From positions 7,039,486 through 7,103,485 of the forward strand of contig OY754964.1 in NCBI GenBank assembly GCA_963576475.1: a stretch of DNA of 64,000 bases, written 5' to 3'. The notes below the pieces were generated by a model. The model searched no databases. It was not told the origin of the DNA and saw only the letters and a list, made by a program, of their open reading frames with translations. The stretch comes from Molanna angustata (lineage: Eukaryota; Arthropoda; Insecta; Trichoptera; Molannidae). Below, piece after piece: positions 1 to 9,948 of the stretch (position 1 is the stretch's first letter; each line of letters begins with the position of its first letter). Both the position numbers and the translations under genes were made by a program.

Positions 1-262
1 ACAATTGTGTTATATAGTAAGATAAATGTTTTCACTTGTGTGAATGGTTTGCATACTCTCATCAGGAATCCCAACATTTTATAAGCTTTCAGTGTAATTG
101 TGTCAATGTGTTTGTCAAATAAAAGTTTACTGTCCAGTTGTATACCTAAGTCTCTACAGTCTGATTTCTCATCAATCGCCTCCCTATTGATTGTGTATGT
201 GTATTGTATTGTTTTTCCTAGAGAGTGTAATGGAGTGACATTTTTTTACATTTAGTAACAGC
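1..262 (-). mobile_element. LINE reverse-transcriptase fragment (palm/thumb region)
   Basis: Read on the minus strand, this encodes a piece of non-LTR retrotransposon reverse transcriptase. Seen: LNVKKCHSITLSR, then, after a one-base frame shift near 220, DCRDLGIQLDSKLLFDKHID followed by AYKMLGFLMRVCKPF. The DLGI-xxDSKLxFxxHI pattern is typical of the segment after the RT active site in Jockey/CR1-type LINEs. The copy runs off the window edge at position 1, so its 3' end is not seen. It is frame-shifted and therefore dead. Confidence 0.75.
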
Positions 263-365
263 TTATTCGAGACAAAAGGAAAACAAAAGGAAACGAAGAC
301 GAAATCGGGTATTATCAGATAGATATTTTCGTTTTCGCCTTTTTTGAATATGTTGGATTAGATAG

Positions 366-797
366 CTAACGCAATATCAGGACTAAGACTATTCCATAGT
401 CTTGATGATTGTACTTCAAATGAAGAGCTAAAAAATCAGTACTATGAATTGGAATAGATAGTAAAGTACGTTCACAGATGGGAGTGGACGCCCGTGAGAT
501 ACTGGGGTAAGTTTGGATTAGAGAAAACATTACATACATATAACAATGACAAGATATGTATATTACGTCATTGTCGCATCTTGGGCCAATGTTGAAAATT
601 ACGGTAATGATAAATATGACCAATTTTTTTTAGTCCAAAGATAAAACGGATGTAAACATTTTGAAGGCGTTCAAGTTTGTTGAGATGTTTCTCGTTTGCA
701 TCCAAATAGGAAACATCAGCATAGTCAGGCAACTGTAGAACTGATTGTGCAACGTAGGGTTTTACAGTGAAGTGGAAGGAATTTATGTTTATTTAGA
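366..797 (-). mobile_element. LINE ORF2 C-terminal fragment
   Basis: One minus-strand frame, broken by several stops, reads VLQLPDYADVSYLDANEKHL, then KLERLQNVYIRFIFGLKK, RQ-stop-RNIHILSLLYV and finally SSSFEVQSSRLWNSLSPDIA. This order is the classic C-terminal tail of Jockey/CR1-like non-LTR elements (LQRLQNACIRFI ... RRxLHILSLLY ... FSVQAxRLWNSLP). It cannot be collinear with the RT piece at 1-262, because on the minus strand the C-terminus would come first. So it is a second, rearranged or independent copy. A pseudogene beyond doubt. Confidence 0.8.
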
Positions 798-1055
798 GAG
801 TGTATTGCAAATAAAGTGGATTTGCTGACATGTGATAACTGTTCTTGCAAAAAAACTGATCCCGGTATAAGGAACACATTGATTATAGATATTAATATTT
901 GATTTTTTTAAACATTAAAAACTTCTATAAACAAAATTTTATATTTAAACAATAACATTGTTCCCATAACATGAAAAAGTACATAATAAATATACATAAA
1001 TGGTGTTGGACAAGATATTATTTTGAAGGCATTTTACTATTTATCGTCATAAATT

Positions 1056-1232
1056 AAAAAAAAAATGAATATATCCTTGTTAAACAAGTACATATACATC
1101 TTCCTACGTTCCCTAAAATAAGCAAATAAATGCTTGTGCTATAGGTGAACGAAATCGGTCAAGGCATGATTCGAACTCGCGACCACTGGTTTACTAACCC
1201 AGCGCGCTAACCACTCTGCCATCAACCCATCT
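1056..1232 (-). mobile_element. tRNA-derived SINE, family 1, copy a
   Basis: On the minus strand the element begins GATGGGTTGATGGCAGAG. It carries a perfect Pol III A box (TGGCAGAGTGG) and a B box (GAGTTCGAATC), then a unique body (CACAAGCATTTATTTGC, GTAGGAAGATGTATATG) and an A-rich 3' tail at 1056-1065. Three further copies lie at 28151-28332, 31088-31244 and 40556-40612. The tRNA-like head and A tail make this a SINE mobilised by a LINE. Flanking target duplications could not be made out. Confidence 0.85.
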
Positions 1233-2069
1233 AATATTGTTTCATATAGGTATGTATTTTAAATTGTAAGGGCCCTTGCAAAGCGAAATTGTCGTTTAAT
1301 TAAAACAATTGAATTGCGGAATTATTAATTTATTTGATTTTATCCTAAATAATTAATCGTCAAAATTAGTGTTTGAATAAATTGGCGGAATATTTTTATA
1401 TCGCCGAGCCGTTAGATACGCTGTTTCTTAATTAAGATCTCTATGACAATGATATCTGAAGCAATTTAACATGGATTAAAAAGACGAAAAAAAGTCATTA
1501 ATTTGATTTAAACCTCAAAATTCAGCTAATCATATTACAACATGAGATATGTTATATCTTTGTAATGATGTATAGACTTAGTATACAAAAATACATTACG
1601 ATAATGTTTGCGTCCATTTATTAAACATCTGTTGTAAGTAATTAAATATACATTTATGTCTATACCGGAACATGTAATATTTCCGTCTACTGTACTAAGG
1701 CATGCAGAGCTTCAAAAGAGGTATGTACAATGTACAGTCATATTTTTATTTATGGCTCTTTTTATCCAAGCAGTAGGTACCAACTCTTTGGTTACTTCCT
1801 GTTGTTAATAGCTGAATGCATCTGCACTAAATACTTACAGCAGCTTTTATTCTCTCGTACATTTTTGATGGTTTATTTCTGATAGCAATTGTTGAGTATC
1901 CTGTGGAAATACGAGGTTCGCACTACCTTTTATATCTTAATACAAACATACTCTTGGAATGAAGGAATTAAACATTGAAAAGAACAATTATTTCGAATCA
2001 AAGATGGATATATGTTGTTTAATTTTGAACTTAATATTAATAATAATCTATTATAAAAACAGATTAAAA
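1233..2069. other. AT-rich stretch, nothing recognised
   Basis: AT-rich sequence with no motif-bearing reading frame, repeat or RNA recognised. Confidence 0.5.
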
Positions 2070-2480
2070 ATAACATTCTTCTTCTTCGATGGCGTTACAT
2101 CCTTGCCTCCCTCAGCAAGCGCCTCCAACGTTCTCTGCCACCAGTTGCCGCCATCCTCCAGTTTGACACTTGGAGAAGCTGCTCGGCATGCCTCTTCACA
2201 CCATCCTCCCATCTCTGCCTTGGACTTCCAACCCTCCTTTTCAATCTTTTTCAACTCCGGATATCCATATAGATTTTTTTCCGAGACCCTTGTTTCCGGG
2301 ATTCTTTATACTTGGCCCGCCCATCTCAATTCATCATTACGCCGGATTCTCCATGATCCATCTTTTAAAATGGGTCCATAGATACTCCGCAGGACTTTTC
2401 TCTCAAATGAGTGCAACGTATCTGCCATTATCACTGTTAATGTCATTGACTCACAGCCAATACATTTCTGACATTGTTGA
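2070..2480 (-). mobile_element. RTE/BovB-like LINE C-terminal remnant
   Basis: One minus-strand frame reads SMTLT, FERKVLRSIYGP, GSWRIRRNDEL, RWAGQV, a stop, then RIPETRV and later GNWWQRTLEALAEGGKD. This follows the order of the RTE/BovB-type endonuclease-RT C-terminus (ExKVLRRIFGP ... WRIRxNxEL ... WAGHVxR ... GRxxxxWxxxLExA). The short run of TTC codons at its low-coordinate end would be a GAA-type LINE tail on the coding strand. The internal stop makes it a relic. Confidence 0.75.
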
Positions 2481-2543
2481 ATAAAAAATAAATGATCGCA
2501 ATATTGGAAATAATAATCCGTGTGCTTTGAGGAGGAGTTCAGA

Positions 2544-2820
2544 AAATTCACAGTTTATTATTTGACAATAAGATCACAATAAATTCACAGTTTATTATTT
2601 GACAATAAGATCACAATAAATTCACAGTTTATTATTTGACAATAAGATCACAGTAAATTCACAGTTTATCATTTGACAATAAGATCACAATAAATTCACA
2701 GTTTATTATTTGACAATAAGATCACAATAAATTCACAGTTTATTATTTGACAATAAGATCACAATAAATTCACAGTTTATTATTTGACAATAAGATCACA
2801 ATAAATTCACAGTTTATTAT
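2544..2820. repeat. 37-bp tandem repeat, about 7.4 copies
   Basis: The unit AAATTCACAGTTTATTATTT plus TGACAATAAGATCACAA starts over at 2547, 2584, 2621, 2658, 2695, 2732, 2769 and 2806 (position of TTCACAG), a constant period of 37. Only scattered substitutions separate the units (for example CAGTAAATTC at 2651), so the array is young or well homogenised. It lies directly beside the LINE remnant at 2070-2480. No function is visible. Confidence 0.95.
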
Positions 2821-2884
2821 GCACACTAACAATTTTCACGCACACAATTAACAATTCTCCGATATATTTAAAGAGAGATTTCGC

Positions 2885-3070
2885 AGCTTTTCAGTTCACA
2901 TAGGTCAACATCATCACTCGTATTACAGCTATGTGTGGGCCCTGGCTTCCTTCCACGTTCCTTCTGTAGCTATCCCTGTCCTCCGCCGCTCTCCTCCAGT
3001 TGTCGTCTTCTGTTGTCATCCAGTCATCTTAGCTTGGGTCTGCCTCTACTTCTTCTGCCCTTTTCCTTAT
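2885..3070. repeat. LINE 3'-end-like repeat fragment
   Basis: Contains GTGGGCCCTGGCTTCCTTCC followed by CCTCCAGTTGTC. Position 10795-10850 repeats the same phrases (GTGGGCCCTGGTCTCCTTC, CCTCCAGTTTGC), so this is a dispersed repeat. It is more C-rich than its surroundings. A LINE 3' region is a guess; no protein frame is convincing. Confidence 0.35.
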
Positions 3071-3704
3071 TTATATTACCTAACATTTGTATCCATTTTT
3101 TGTGAAAACTGCCAAAACAAAAATTGTAAAAATAAATCAGAAAAAAATAATAAGGTATGCAAGAATAAATTAAATCAATTGCATAAATAGATGAAAAATT
3201 ACTGTTTATGTTTGTTTAAATTGTATTCCATTAATCTTAATTGTATTGGTCAGATAAAATTTTCTTCTTAGCTCTAATTTCAATTGCGCAATTTTCCGCG
3301 AAAAACATTAAGCCGTCAACTTTCATTGGACATTTTTTGGCGGGAAATATACATTTCACTTCCATTGCCATTTTCCCGCCAACTGCCAACATCTGTGCAA
3401 ATTCTCATATTTATTTTTTATGAGCAATGTTAATCTTTTATTTTATTAAAAAAAAAACACCGAGTGAATTTGCAATTGCATTATTTCCGTATTAATACGC
3501 GGAAAATTCGCCTAATTGAATTTTTCTTTGGGAAATGAATTCCATATTGTAGGGTAATACATAAACTGTTTAATTTATTTATTATAGATTGATAATTATA
3601 ATTTTATTCGTGAAAGACTCGTGTCAGAAAATTAAAATAGGTAGGACTTTGGGTATAGTTATAAGTATTATTTTTATTTTATTTAATTTTTATTTTATAT
3701 TATT
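3071..3704. other. AT-rich stretch, nothing recognised
   Basis: No supported feature. Short open frames here lack any family motif. Confidence 0.5.
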
Positions 3705-4470
3705 TTTCGGGCAACTAACAGATACTATGAGCTTAACACAAGTTTTACAAAAATATAGCGTATTACAGTTTCCGTTTATGCCTAATCTTCCCTCAAATAC
3801 GTCACTAAAACGTCACTCGACGTTTCTGGCGGATTAAGTACTTAACGGTGAGTCAACTGTCATTTGCTAGGCAACGCGTGTAGTTTCAGTTTCTATCACA
3901 AGAGGCGTTAGGCAACGAGTGTAGTTTCAGTGATCTATCACTGGAGGCGTTAGTTGTATCGACGGTGGCGCCACACAACAAAACAAACTGACAGCCATAT
4001 TGAAACGAACATGAGCATTTAAAAGCATTATTTTGGTGAAAAAAATTAAATTTACCATGTTGTTGGATAATAAAACAATAGTATTTCAAGTCGTTCGTCC
4101 CGTTTTGTAGTTCGGATTATTTGAGGTTATTTAAAATTTGACAGATGATAACCACAGGAAAAGTAAAATATGTCTATAATTGAAGATTTAGTAACTGACA
4201 TGTCATATTGCACTGTAATACGGAAATGGATTCAATCTCACCTTAACATTTATCTTTAGTATAACAAACTCAATGAGTTGAGGGCCGACTGTAATACCGG
4301 GCCTATGTCAAATATTAATTTAACACGCGCCCAATAACAAGGTGCCACATTCTGGAGACTTACGATATTAATCGTCTCACAGTTCCAGACTGAAAACACA
4401 ATTAAAAACTGTGTCTCTACCCGGGACCTTTGGATCAGCAGTCAGATACCTAACCAACTGAGCTACGAAT
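3705..4470 (-). mobile_element. tRNA-derived SINE, family 2, copy a (split by an insertion)
   Basis: The 5' head lies at the high end. On the minus strand it reads TAGCTCAGTTGG (A box) and then CCCGGG before the usual body, which includes CACATTCTGG on the plus strand. The body runs from 4470 down to 4308, is interrupted, and resumes at 3729-3705 with CGGGCAACTAACAGATACTA. Intact relatives at 62095-62292 and 44605-44765 show the two parts joined, so the 573 bp between them were inserted later. Other copies: 9797-9948, 48360-48541, 62446-62650. Confidence 0.8.
3730..4302. mobile_element. Non-autonomous DNA element, family E, copy A
   Basis: This segment interrupts a family 2 SINE and is bounded on both sides by CTATG (3725-3729 and 4303-4307), a candidate 5-bp target duplication. 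A longer relative lies at 12708-13628. Shared blocks include CCTAATCTTCCCT, AATACGTCACTAAA, CGTTTCTGGCGGAT, a distal GTAACTGAC, and a closing GGGCC..CTG..CGGGC. Inside, a 40-bp block (GGCAACGNGTGTAGTTTCAG onward) occurs twice in a row at 3871-3952. No transposase frame and no clear terminal inverted repeat were found, so the superfamily is unknown. Confidence 0.6.
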
Positions 4471-5184
4471 TATTTACCGTATAAGTATTATATAACTATA
4501 AGTATTATTTACCACACCATTTCAGTCCACTGAGTAGAATGATGACCTCCTATAATTCTTTACATTCAAAAATTAAGAACCTCGACATATTCTCAAACAG
4601 CCTCAGCACCTTCAAGCGTTTGATACAAACAAGTCAACAATCATTGTGAGATGTTTACCCTTCTGCATAGTGAATTTTTTCTAAATAAAAGTTATTCTAC
4701 AATACACTACACTGTTTGTGCTATACATAGTTACCTTACTTAATTTTTATTCTTAAAGGCTATGTTAACCAATTATGATTTACTTATTATACATAATATG
4801 TAGTAAAAACTCGTTATTGGAGCATTGGAACTACTATGCTGATTCAAGCTGTCTTTATGTTTTATGTGTAGGTATTAGTATGCTCTGTTGGTGACTCTTT
4901 TAATAATAAGTTTAAGTAATGAATAACTTGGCATATTTCTGGAAACTTTAATTGACCAAGATGTTAACTAATATAAAACTTCAACCAGAACTGATGCATT
5001 GCGGAAGTTTAATGTACACTCGAAGCTTTCTTAGATTTGTATTTAAATCTACTTTACGTTTGAGTCAATTTATTTATAGAGTCATACCTACACTGCTTCA
5101 TGGTATTATATACTTAGAATTTGCATAAATATTACAAAACATATTACATATAAACATTTAAATATGAATGATCAAAAGTATTTT
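4471..5184. other. AT-rich stretch, nothing recognised
   Basis: No coding or repeat signal supported. Confidence 0.5.
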
Positions 5185-5541
5185 CCACAAAATTCGATTA
5201 CAATGACTGAGCGTTTTCGCTGAGGTAACGCGGCACAATCAAGGTATAAAATGTTACAAATTAGAATAAAATGTTAGACATTAATAAAAATAAAATAAAA
5301 GGCAACATTGTAAGCATCCAGGTACCAACTATATCCCCCACTTCTTCAAACTTAGACTCATCCACATATTTGGCAACATTGTAAAATCACTGTAACTCAA
5401 CCCACATAGGTGGCAACGCTGTAAATGTTGTAGTGTAGGATGTTTTCGTTTAGATTGGCTAGTTTGTTTAATTTTAGACCTCGATGATGCCGAGTGACCT
5501 AGGCGGAAACGTTCGGTCATGCAATCGAATTTCGTAGGCCT
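5185..5541. repeat. Fold-back element with hammerhead-core-like arms
   Basis: Two imperfect inverted arms: 5185-5240 (reverse complement has GCGAAAACGCTCAGTCATTG then AATCGAATTT) and 5480-5541 (GGCGGAAACGTTCGGTCATG then AATCGAATTTCG). The right arm carries GATGA, a potential stem (TGCC/GGCG) and GAAAC, resembling a hammerhead ribozyme core. The middle repeats GGCAACNNTGTAA three times. Similar inverted pairs occur at 39757-39823 and 49388-49628. Confidence 0.55.
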
Positions 5542-5849
5542 CCTAAATGGTGTAATGATCCCCGAAATATAAAAAAAACGGATATGAATGGGATAATGGG
5601 TAAAATATTTTTTTTTTAATTACAATATTTTTTTTTTATATTATTCAATAAAACAATATATACAACAATTATTTGAATTTGTACACTGTTTTTTTTTCTC
5701 TCTTTCCCAAAAAGCATAAAATGCTTGTGCTGAGAAAGTGAGTACCTACATTTAGAACGATTCAATCACATAAAAACATAAAGACATACAAAATAATATG
5801 TAAAATCAACAATATTTTAACTATAGGTAGGTACACTAAAATAAAATAT

Positions 5850-5955
5850 CAATACAAAAAGCATCAAACAAAAAAAGCATCAATACAAAAAAAAAACATC
5901 AAAACAAAAAAGCATCAAAACAAAAAAAGCATCAATACAAGAAGTATCAAAACAT
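5850..5955. repeat. A-rich minisatellite, AGCATCAAAACAAAAAA type
   Basis: About six imperfect copies of a 16-19 bp unit (AGCATCAATACAAAAAA and variants). Low-complexity expansion with no coding meaning. Confidence 0.8.
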
Positions 5956-6920
5956 TATAATATGTTATGTATGTTCTGTTTTTCAAGTAGGTATACCAAC
6001 TAACCCCTAAATACAACGTTTCAAGTTAAGATAGTGTTTATTGTTTGTTCTTTGCCATTCCTACTTCAAGTCACAAGTTATTGTAACGTTTGTAACATAA
6101 ATTTATGTAACTGGTTCCAGTTAGCCATTTTCGCGGGTTGCGAGTTGCTAACTGGCAATATAATACAAATTCAAATTACCATGTCATGTTGCAATGTTGG
6201 TTATTTAACAACGTACGCAGTGAGGAGTTCTAATTAAACTTTGAACGTTTGCAAAGAAAGAGAATTAAAGCTTTCACGGAACGTAAATCTCATCGTTGAA
6301 CGTAGTAGTATTAATCGAAAATTTTCTTGGTAAATATAATCAGTAAGACACATTTAAGTATACGTCCGGAGTTATTAGAAAAAAAACCTTCATTTTTCAT
6401 TTATATTATAATATTTGTCATAAAAGGAGCAATATATAATTTAATTATTTAGATATTAGAAATCCTTTTTTAACAAGTATAATAATATCTGAAGTAGCTA
6501 CCTACAATATCACTTGATAAAGTAGTAACTATATATGATATTATAATTAAGTTATAATTTAATTAAACTTTTAACTTAGTTATAGTATTATACAGTTTAC
6601 CGTGTTAAAAGGACTAACTCATAAAAAGCAAGTGTATTTGTGAGGATGAGGATGTGTTTGCATGTCAAAGAGGATGATGTGGGGATTTGTGCAATAAAGG
6701 ATGTATGAGGGCTTAAGAAAAGATCTATTTTTGTGTGGAACTACTCTCTCCGAATCAACCAATGAACTTAGTCCAAGATATGAGATACAACTCTTATTAT
6801 ATAATTTTGGTGCTAAAAACATGTTATGTATCTGGGCAAAAGTAGTCTGTGTAATTGTCGCAGCAAATGTCTATTTTGTATATTGAAAGTCAGGGTATAT
6901 TTTGGTTTATATTTTACTAA
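5956..6920. other. AT-rich stretch, nothing recognised
   Basis: Only short unsupported frames, none with family motifs. Confidence 0.5.
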
Positions 6921-7626
6921 CGCTACGTCCTACGTAGGCGATTCAAAGCGAACGCGATTGCGAAGCGATGCGGTGCGGATACAAGCGAATTCAATACGAT
7001 GCGGTGCGACGCAGCGGCTCTGTCCTACGTGTGCGCGAATCGTTCCCTCTGCCGCCTGCTACTGTCATGGATGTACGTATATAAAATACTCAAGAAGTAT
7101 GTACGGCAAAGAAGTGAAACTAATATTGTGTACTTAGAGAGGCATATTTTTGGGGGATATCACGATTTGTATGAAGAATTACGTGATCTTGAATTAATAA
7201 ATGAGACTGAATTTACATCTTTCCGGGAAACATATCAAAATTTGACATTCGTGCAAGCGAGAGAAAACTTTGTGTGTTTTGAACAACATCCTATTGTAAA
7301 ATAGCAATAATAAATAAATGTGTATACTTGAAGTTGTAGTCCCATTTATTTTTGCCAAATCTAAAAAAATCGCGGTTCGACAATAATTTGTCCCATAATA
7401 TGGGACGTCTGTTTCTGTTTCTGACATGTCAAAAAACAATGGCGCCGCTATCAATTCGCGCGAAAATATCAAACCAACTGATCGCGTTTGCTTCGCATCG
7501 CGCCGCGCCGCATCGAAACCAACTCGCGGTCGGTAACGTAGGACACTACCATAGTTACCGACTGTTTGTTATTTTCGCGCCGCGCCGCTTCGCATTCGCT
7601 TTGAATCGCCTACGTAGGACGTCGCG
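6921..7626 (+). mobile_element. PIF/Harbinger DNA transposon derivative, 706 bp, complete ends
   Basis: The termini are inverted repeats of about 36 bp. The left begins CGCTACGTCCTACGTAGGCG and the right, read inward on the other strand, begins CGCGACGTCCTACGTAGGCG; both continue ATTCAAAGCGAA. The element is flanked by TAA at 6918-6920 and TAA at 7627-7629, the 3-bp TWA duplication typical of PIF/Harbinger. The subterminal regions are unusually rich in GCGGTGCG/GCGCCGCG words against the AT-rich surroundings. At 706 bp it is far too short for an autonomous element, but it keeps a transposase N-terminal remnant (6999-7304). Confidence 0.88.
6999..7304 (+). pseudogene. Harbinger transposase N-terminal remnant
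   Basis: A 101-codon frame inside the Harbinger derivative. Residues about 30-75 read KKYVRQRSETN, then FGGYHDLYEELRDLEL and EFTSFRETYQNLTF. That matches the order seen near the start of PIF/Harbinger transposases: a basic stretch, then G-x-Y-H-x-L-x-x-E-L, then F-x-x-F-R-M-x-x-x-x-F. The DDE catalytic domain is absent; the frame stops soon after. The start codon is arbitrary, since the conserved part begins well downstream. Assignment rests on this pattern plus the ends of the host element. Confidence 0.6.
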
Positions 7627-7629
7627 TAA

Positions 7630-8137
7630 GTATTTATGTACCTACATAGTTGTCTTATAAGTGTTCTAATGTAAAGTAGTCTAATATCCAGGACCTTGAA
7701 TTCCGAAAACAGCTGGCTTGTTGTTCATTTTAAATAAGTGTAATACATTATCCCCTGACATATTATGTATGCGGAACTTAGAGCATTGATACGCTTAGTA
7801 AATTATTTACGACTGATTTGTTTTTGTGGCGTCATCAATTATAATTATAGCGCCTATGATTTACATTTAGGATTTATTTAAGATTTAGTACATGGTTTAC
7901 ACACAATACTCATAAATATAATACCAATCATAACAAAGTAACCTTGCACACAAAAATCTCACAAGGCACAGCCTGTCTGTGAGTATACTAATTAAAATTT
8001 AGACAAAAGTTAGTAACATTAGATATTTATATAAAAGAAAATAAAGCAAAGTGCTTTGGCGAGAAACAAGTACAAAAAATAAAAATTAAACAACTAAGAT
8101 CTAAAAGATACATATTTACAAAATATCAATAGGTATA
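7630..8137. other. AT-rich stretch, nothing recognised
   Basis: No supported feature. Confidence 0.5.
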
Positions 8138-8283
8138 TAATAGAAGAGCGTGTATGAGACGATGTATGGACGTGAATGAAGCGAGGAATGTATGTTAAGA
8201 GAGGAAGGAGATAGCGGTTCCACTTCGGTTCTCTCTGCTTACCCCAAATAGGGAAATGGCGAGATGGTATGGTATGGTATATA
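8138..8283 (+). mobile_element. LINE 3' end (NRRACM-type family)
   Basis: The plus strand reads RRACMRRCMDVNEARNVC, a stop, then FSLLTPNREMARW. This is the extreme C-terminus also seen in the better preserved copy at 32752-33303 (NRRTCMRRCMNVDEA ... SAYPVRDMA). It ends in a short ATGGT repeat (GATGGTATGGTATGGTAT), the tail expected at a LINE insertion 3' end. Heavily 5'-truncated and dead. Confidence 0.75.
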
Positions 8284-9171
8284 AAAAATCAGACCGACAG
8301 CGGTCCTACCAAATATACTCGCAGTCGACAGCAGCAATACTTGGGCAAGTACAAGGATATGCGTGTCCTAGTCAATCTGCATATTTTATATAGGTTTAAA
8401 AATATCCAATCAAGTTTCAAAAAAATATAATAAAAACATCTTTGAACGTTTACACAAGAAAAGCATTTTTAAAAGGAAGAAAGAAAAAAAACAAATATTC
8501 CATAAAAATGTATACATAGTTAAATTTATTTGAAAACCCAATAGGTAATAAACAAATAAATACAAGTAAGAATAAGGAATGATCTTATATTAGAAAAGAC
8601 GCACTTTTCAATATCATTACTAATATACCTTCATTAAAATAATATTTACAATTAAATTATACGTATCCCAGAATAACTAGTTGAGAACAAATGAAAAAAA
8701 AATTAATAGATAGAGCGATTTCCTATTGAAAATAATATAATCCATTATTAAAAGTCTCACGCTATAGCTACGAACCCAAAAATAACCCATCATAATATTA
8801 ATTCCTCTTTCCAGAATTAAAGCAATAAATTCTAAGGGTATATTATATACTCTTGTGTTCTATTCAAGACAGTACACCTACATAAGTACTAGACTTCTTT
8901 TTAAATTATGTAACCTTTTCGTTCGCGAAAAAAAGTCTATATTCCTACTTCGCATAAATAACAAAGGATGATTTTTTATACAATTTGCTTGTTTTAGGGT
9001 ACAAATATACATCCACTAGAGACTCAAATCTCTATGGAGACTAATTAAAAAATATATTATCTTTAAAAATCAAAAACACAATATCTCTGACTGATCGATG
9101 CAGTATATCGAGATATCCAGGTGTAGATTCTAATTTTTACTTCTCACTAACTCAAGAGGAGCTATGAATTC
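8284..9171. other. AT-rich stretch, nothing recognised
   Basis: No supported feature. Confidence 0.5.
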
Positions 9172-9600
9172 GCAATTTTTAAGGATATATTTTTATTGCA
9201 GATCATCAACTAGTATCATGCTGAGATTGTATTCTGAAAGTCTCATCAAACTGTATCTACGTGTGTGTGTTTGCTGTGTACGGCGTGTTTATTTTACTTT
9301 ATCGATTATAGACTAATGTACTCATTCGATTATTTTCAAATTAGTATATCTTATACATGCTTAGACACCATATTATAGATTTTGAAGGATATCTGATCAA
9401 TGCATCTCAACTGACAAATATTTCAAAGTGATCCCAAGCTCAGGAAACTTAAAATTTGATATTTTAATTTTCATAAAATGGTATTGAACAGTCATCAAGT
9501 TTTTATAAAAAAATACTGAAATCAAAAATCATTTCATGAAAATATTGAAAATTAAGCATGCAAAACTTGAATACTTTTTGGAGTGACTTTGTAGTCAGAG
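9172..9600 (+). repeat. Dispersed repeat D1, copy 1
   Basis: Shares ordered blocks with 28797-28895 and 29610-30000: GGATTGTATTCTAAAAGT-like text at 9222, TACGGCGTGT, GACTAA-GT-CTCATTCGATT, CAAATATTTCAAAGTGA and AACTTAAAATTTGATAT. Copies differ by many substitutions and indels, so the family is old. No reading frame or terminus type was recognised; a non-autonomous DNA or Helitron-type element is possible. Confidence 0.6.
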
Positions 9601-9796
9601 TATAGCGTTGACCACAACCCATTTGTTTTTTTTTTGTTGTGAGATACAAATAATAGCGGTATTATTGATTGTCTTGAAAAAGGGGTCAGACATCTGATTA
9701 TTGTGACAACGTCCTGTATCGGATTCGTAGCACAATATAATTCATTATATCACATTTCCAGTATGTTTAATTTCATTCTTTATTTTAGATATTTTG

Positions 9797-9948
9797 ATTC
9801 TCGGGCACTCAATAATTATTTGCTACATTCTGGATACTTACCGTCTCACACATCCAGAACAAATGCACAATTTAATACTGTGTCTCCATCGGGAATCAAA
9901 TCCGCGACATTTGGCCCAGGATTCAGTATCCAACCAATGGAGCCATGA
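9797..9948 (-). mobile_element. tRNA-derived SINE, family 2, copy b (internally deleted)
   Basis: Plus-strand blocks TCTCGGGCA, CTACATTCTGGATACTTA, CGTCTCACACATCCAGA, TGTCTCCATCGGGAATC and CCAACCAATGGAGCCATGAA match the family 2 body and tRNA-like head in reverse orientation. The segment between the first two blocks is deleted relative to 62095-62292. Confidence 0.75.

Noticed and set aside
1959..2484. Plus-strand frames of 140 and 104 codons
   Set aside because: Antisense shadows of the minus-strand LINE C-terminus.
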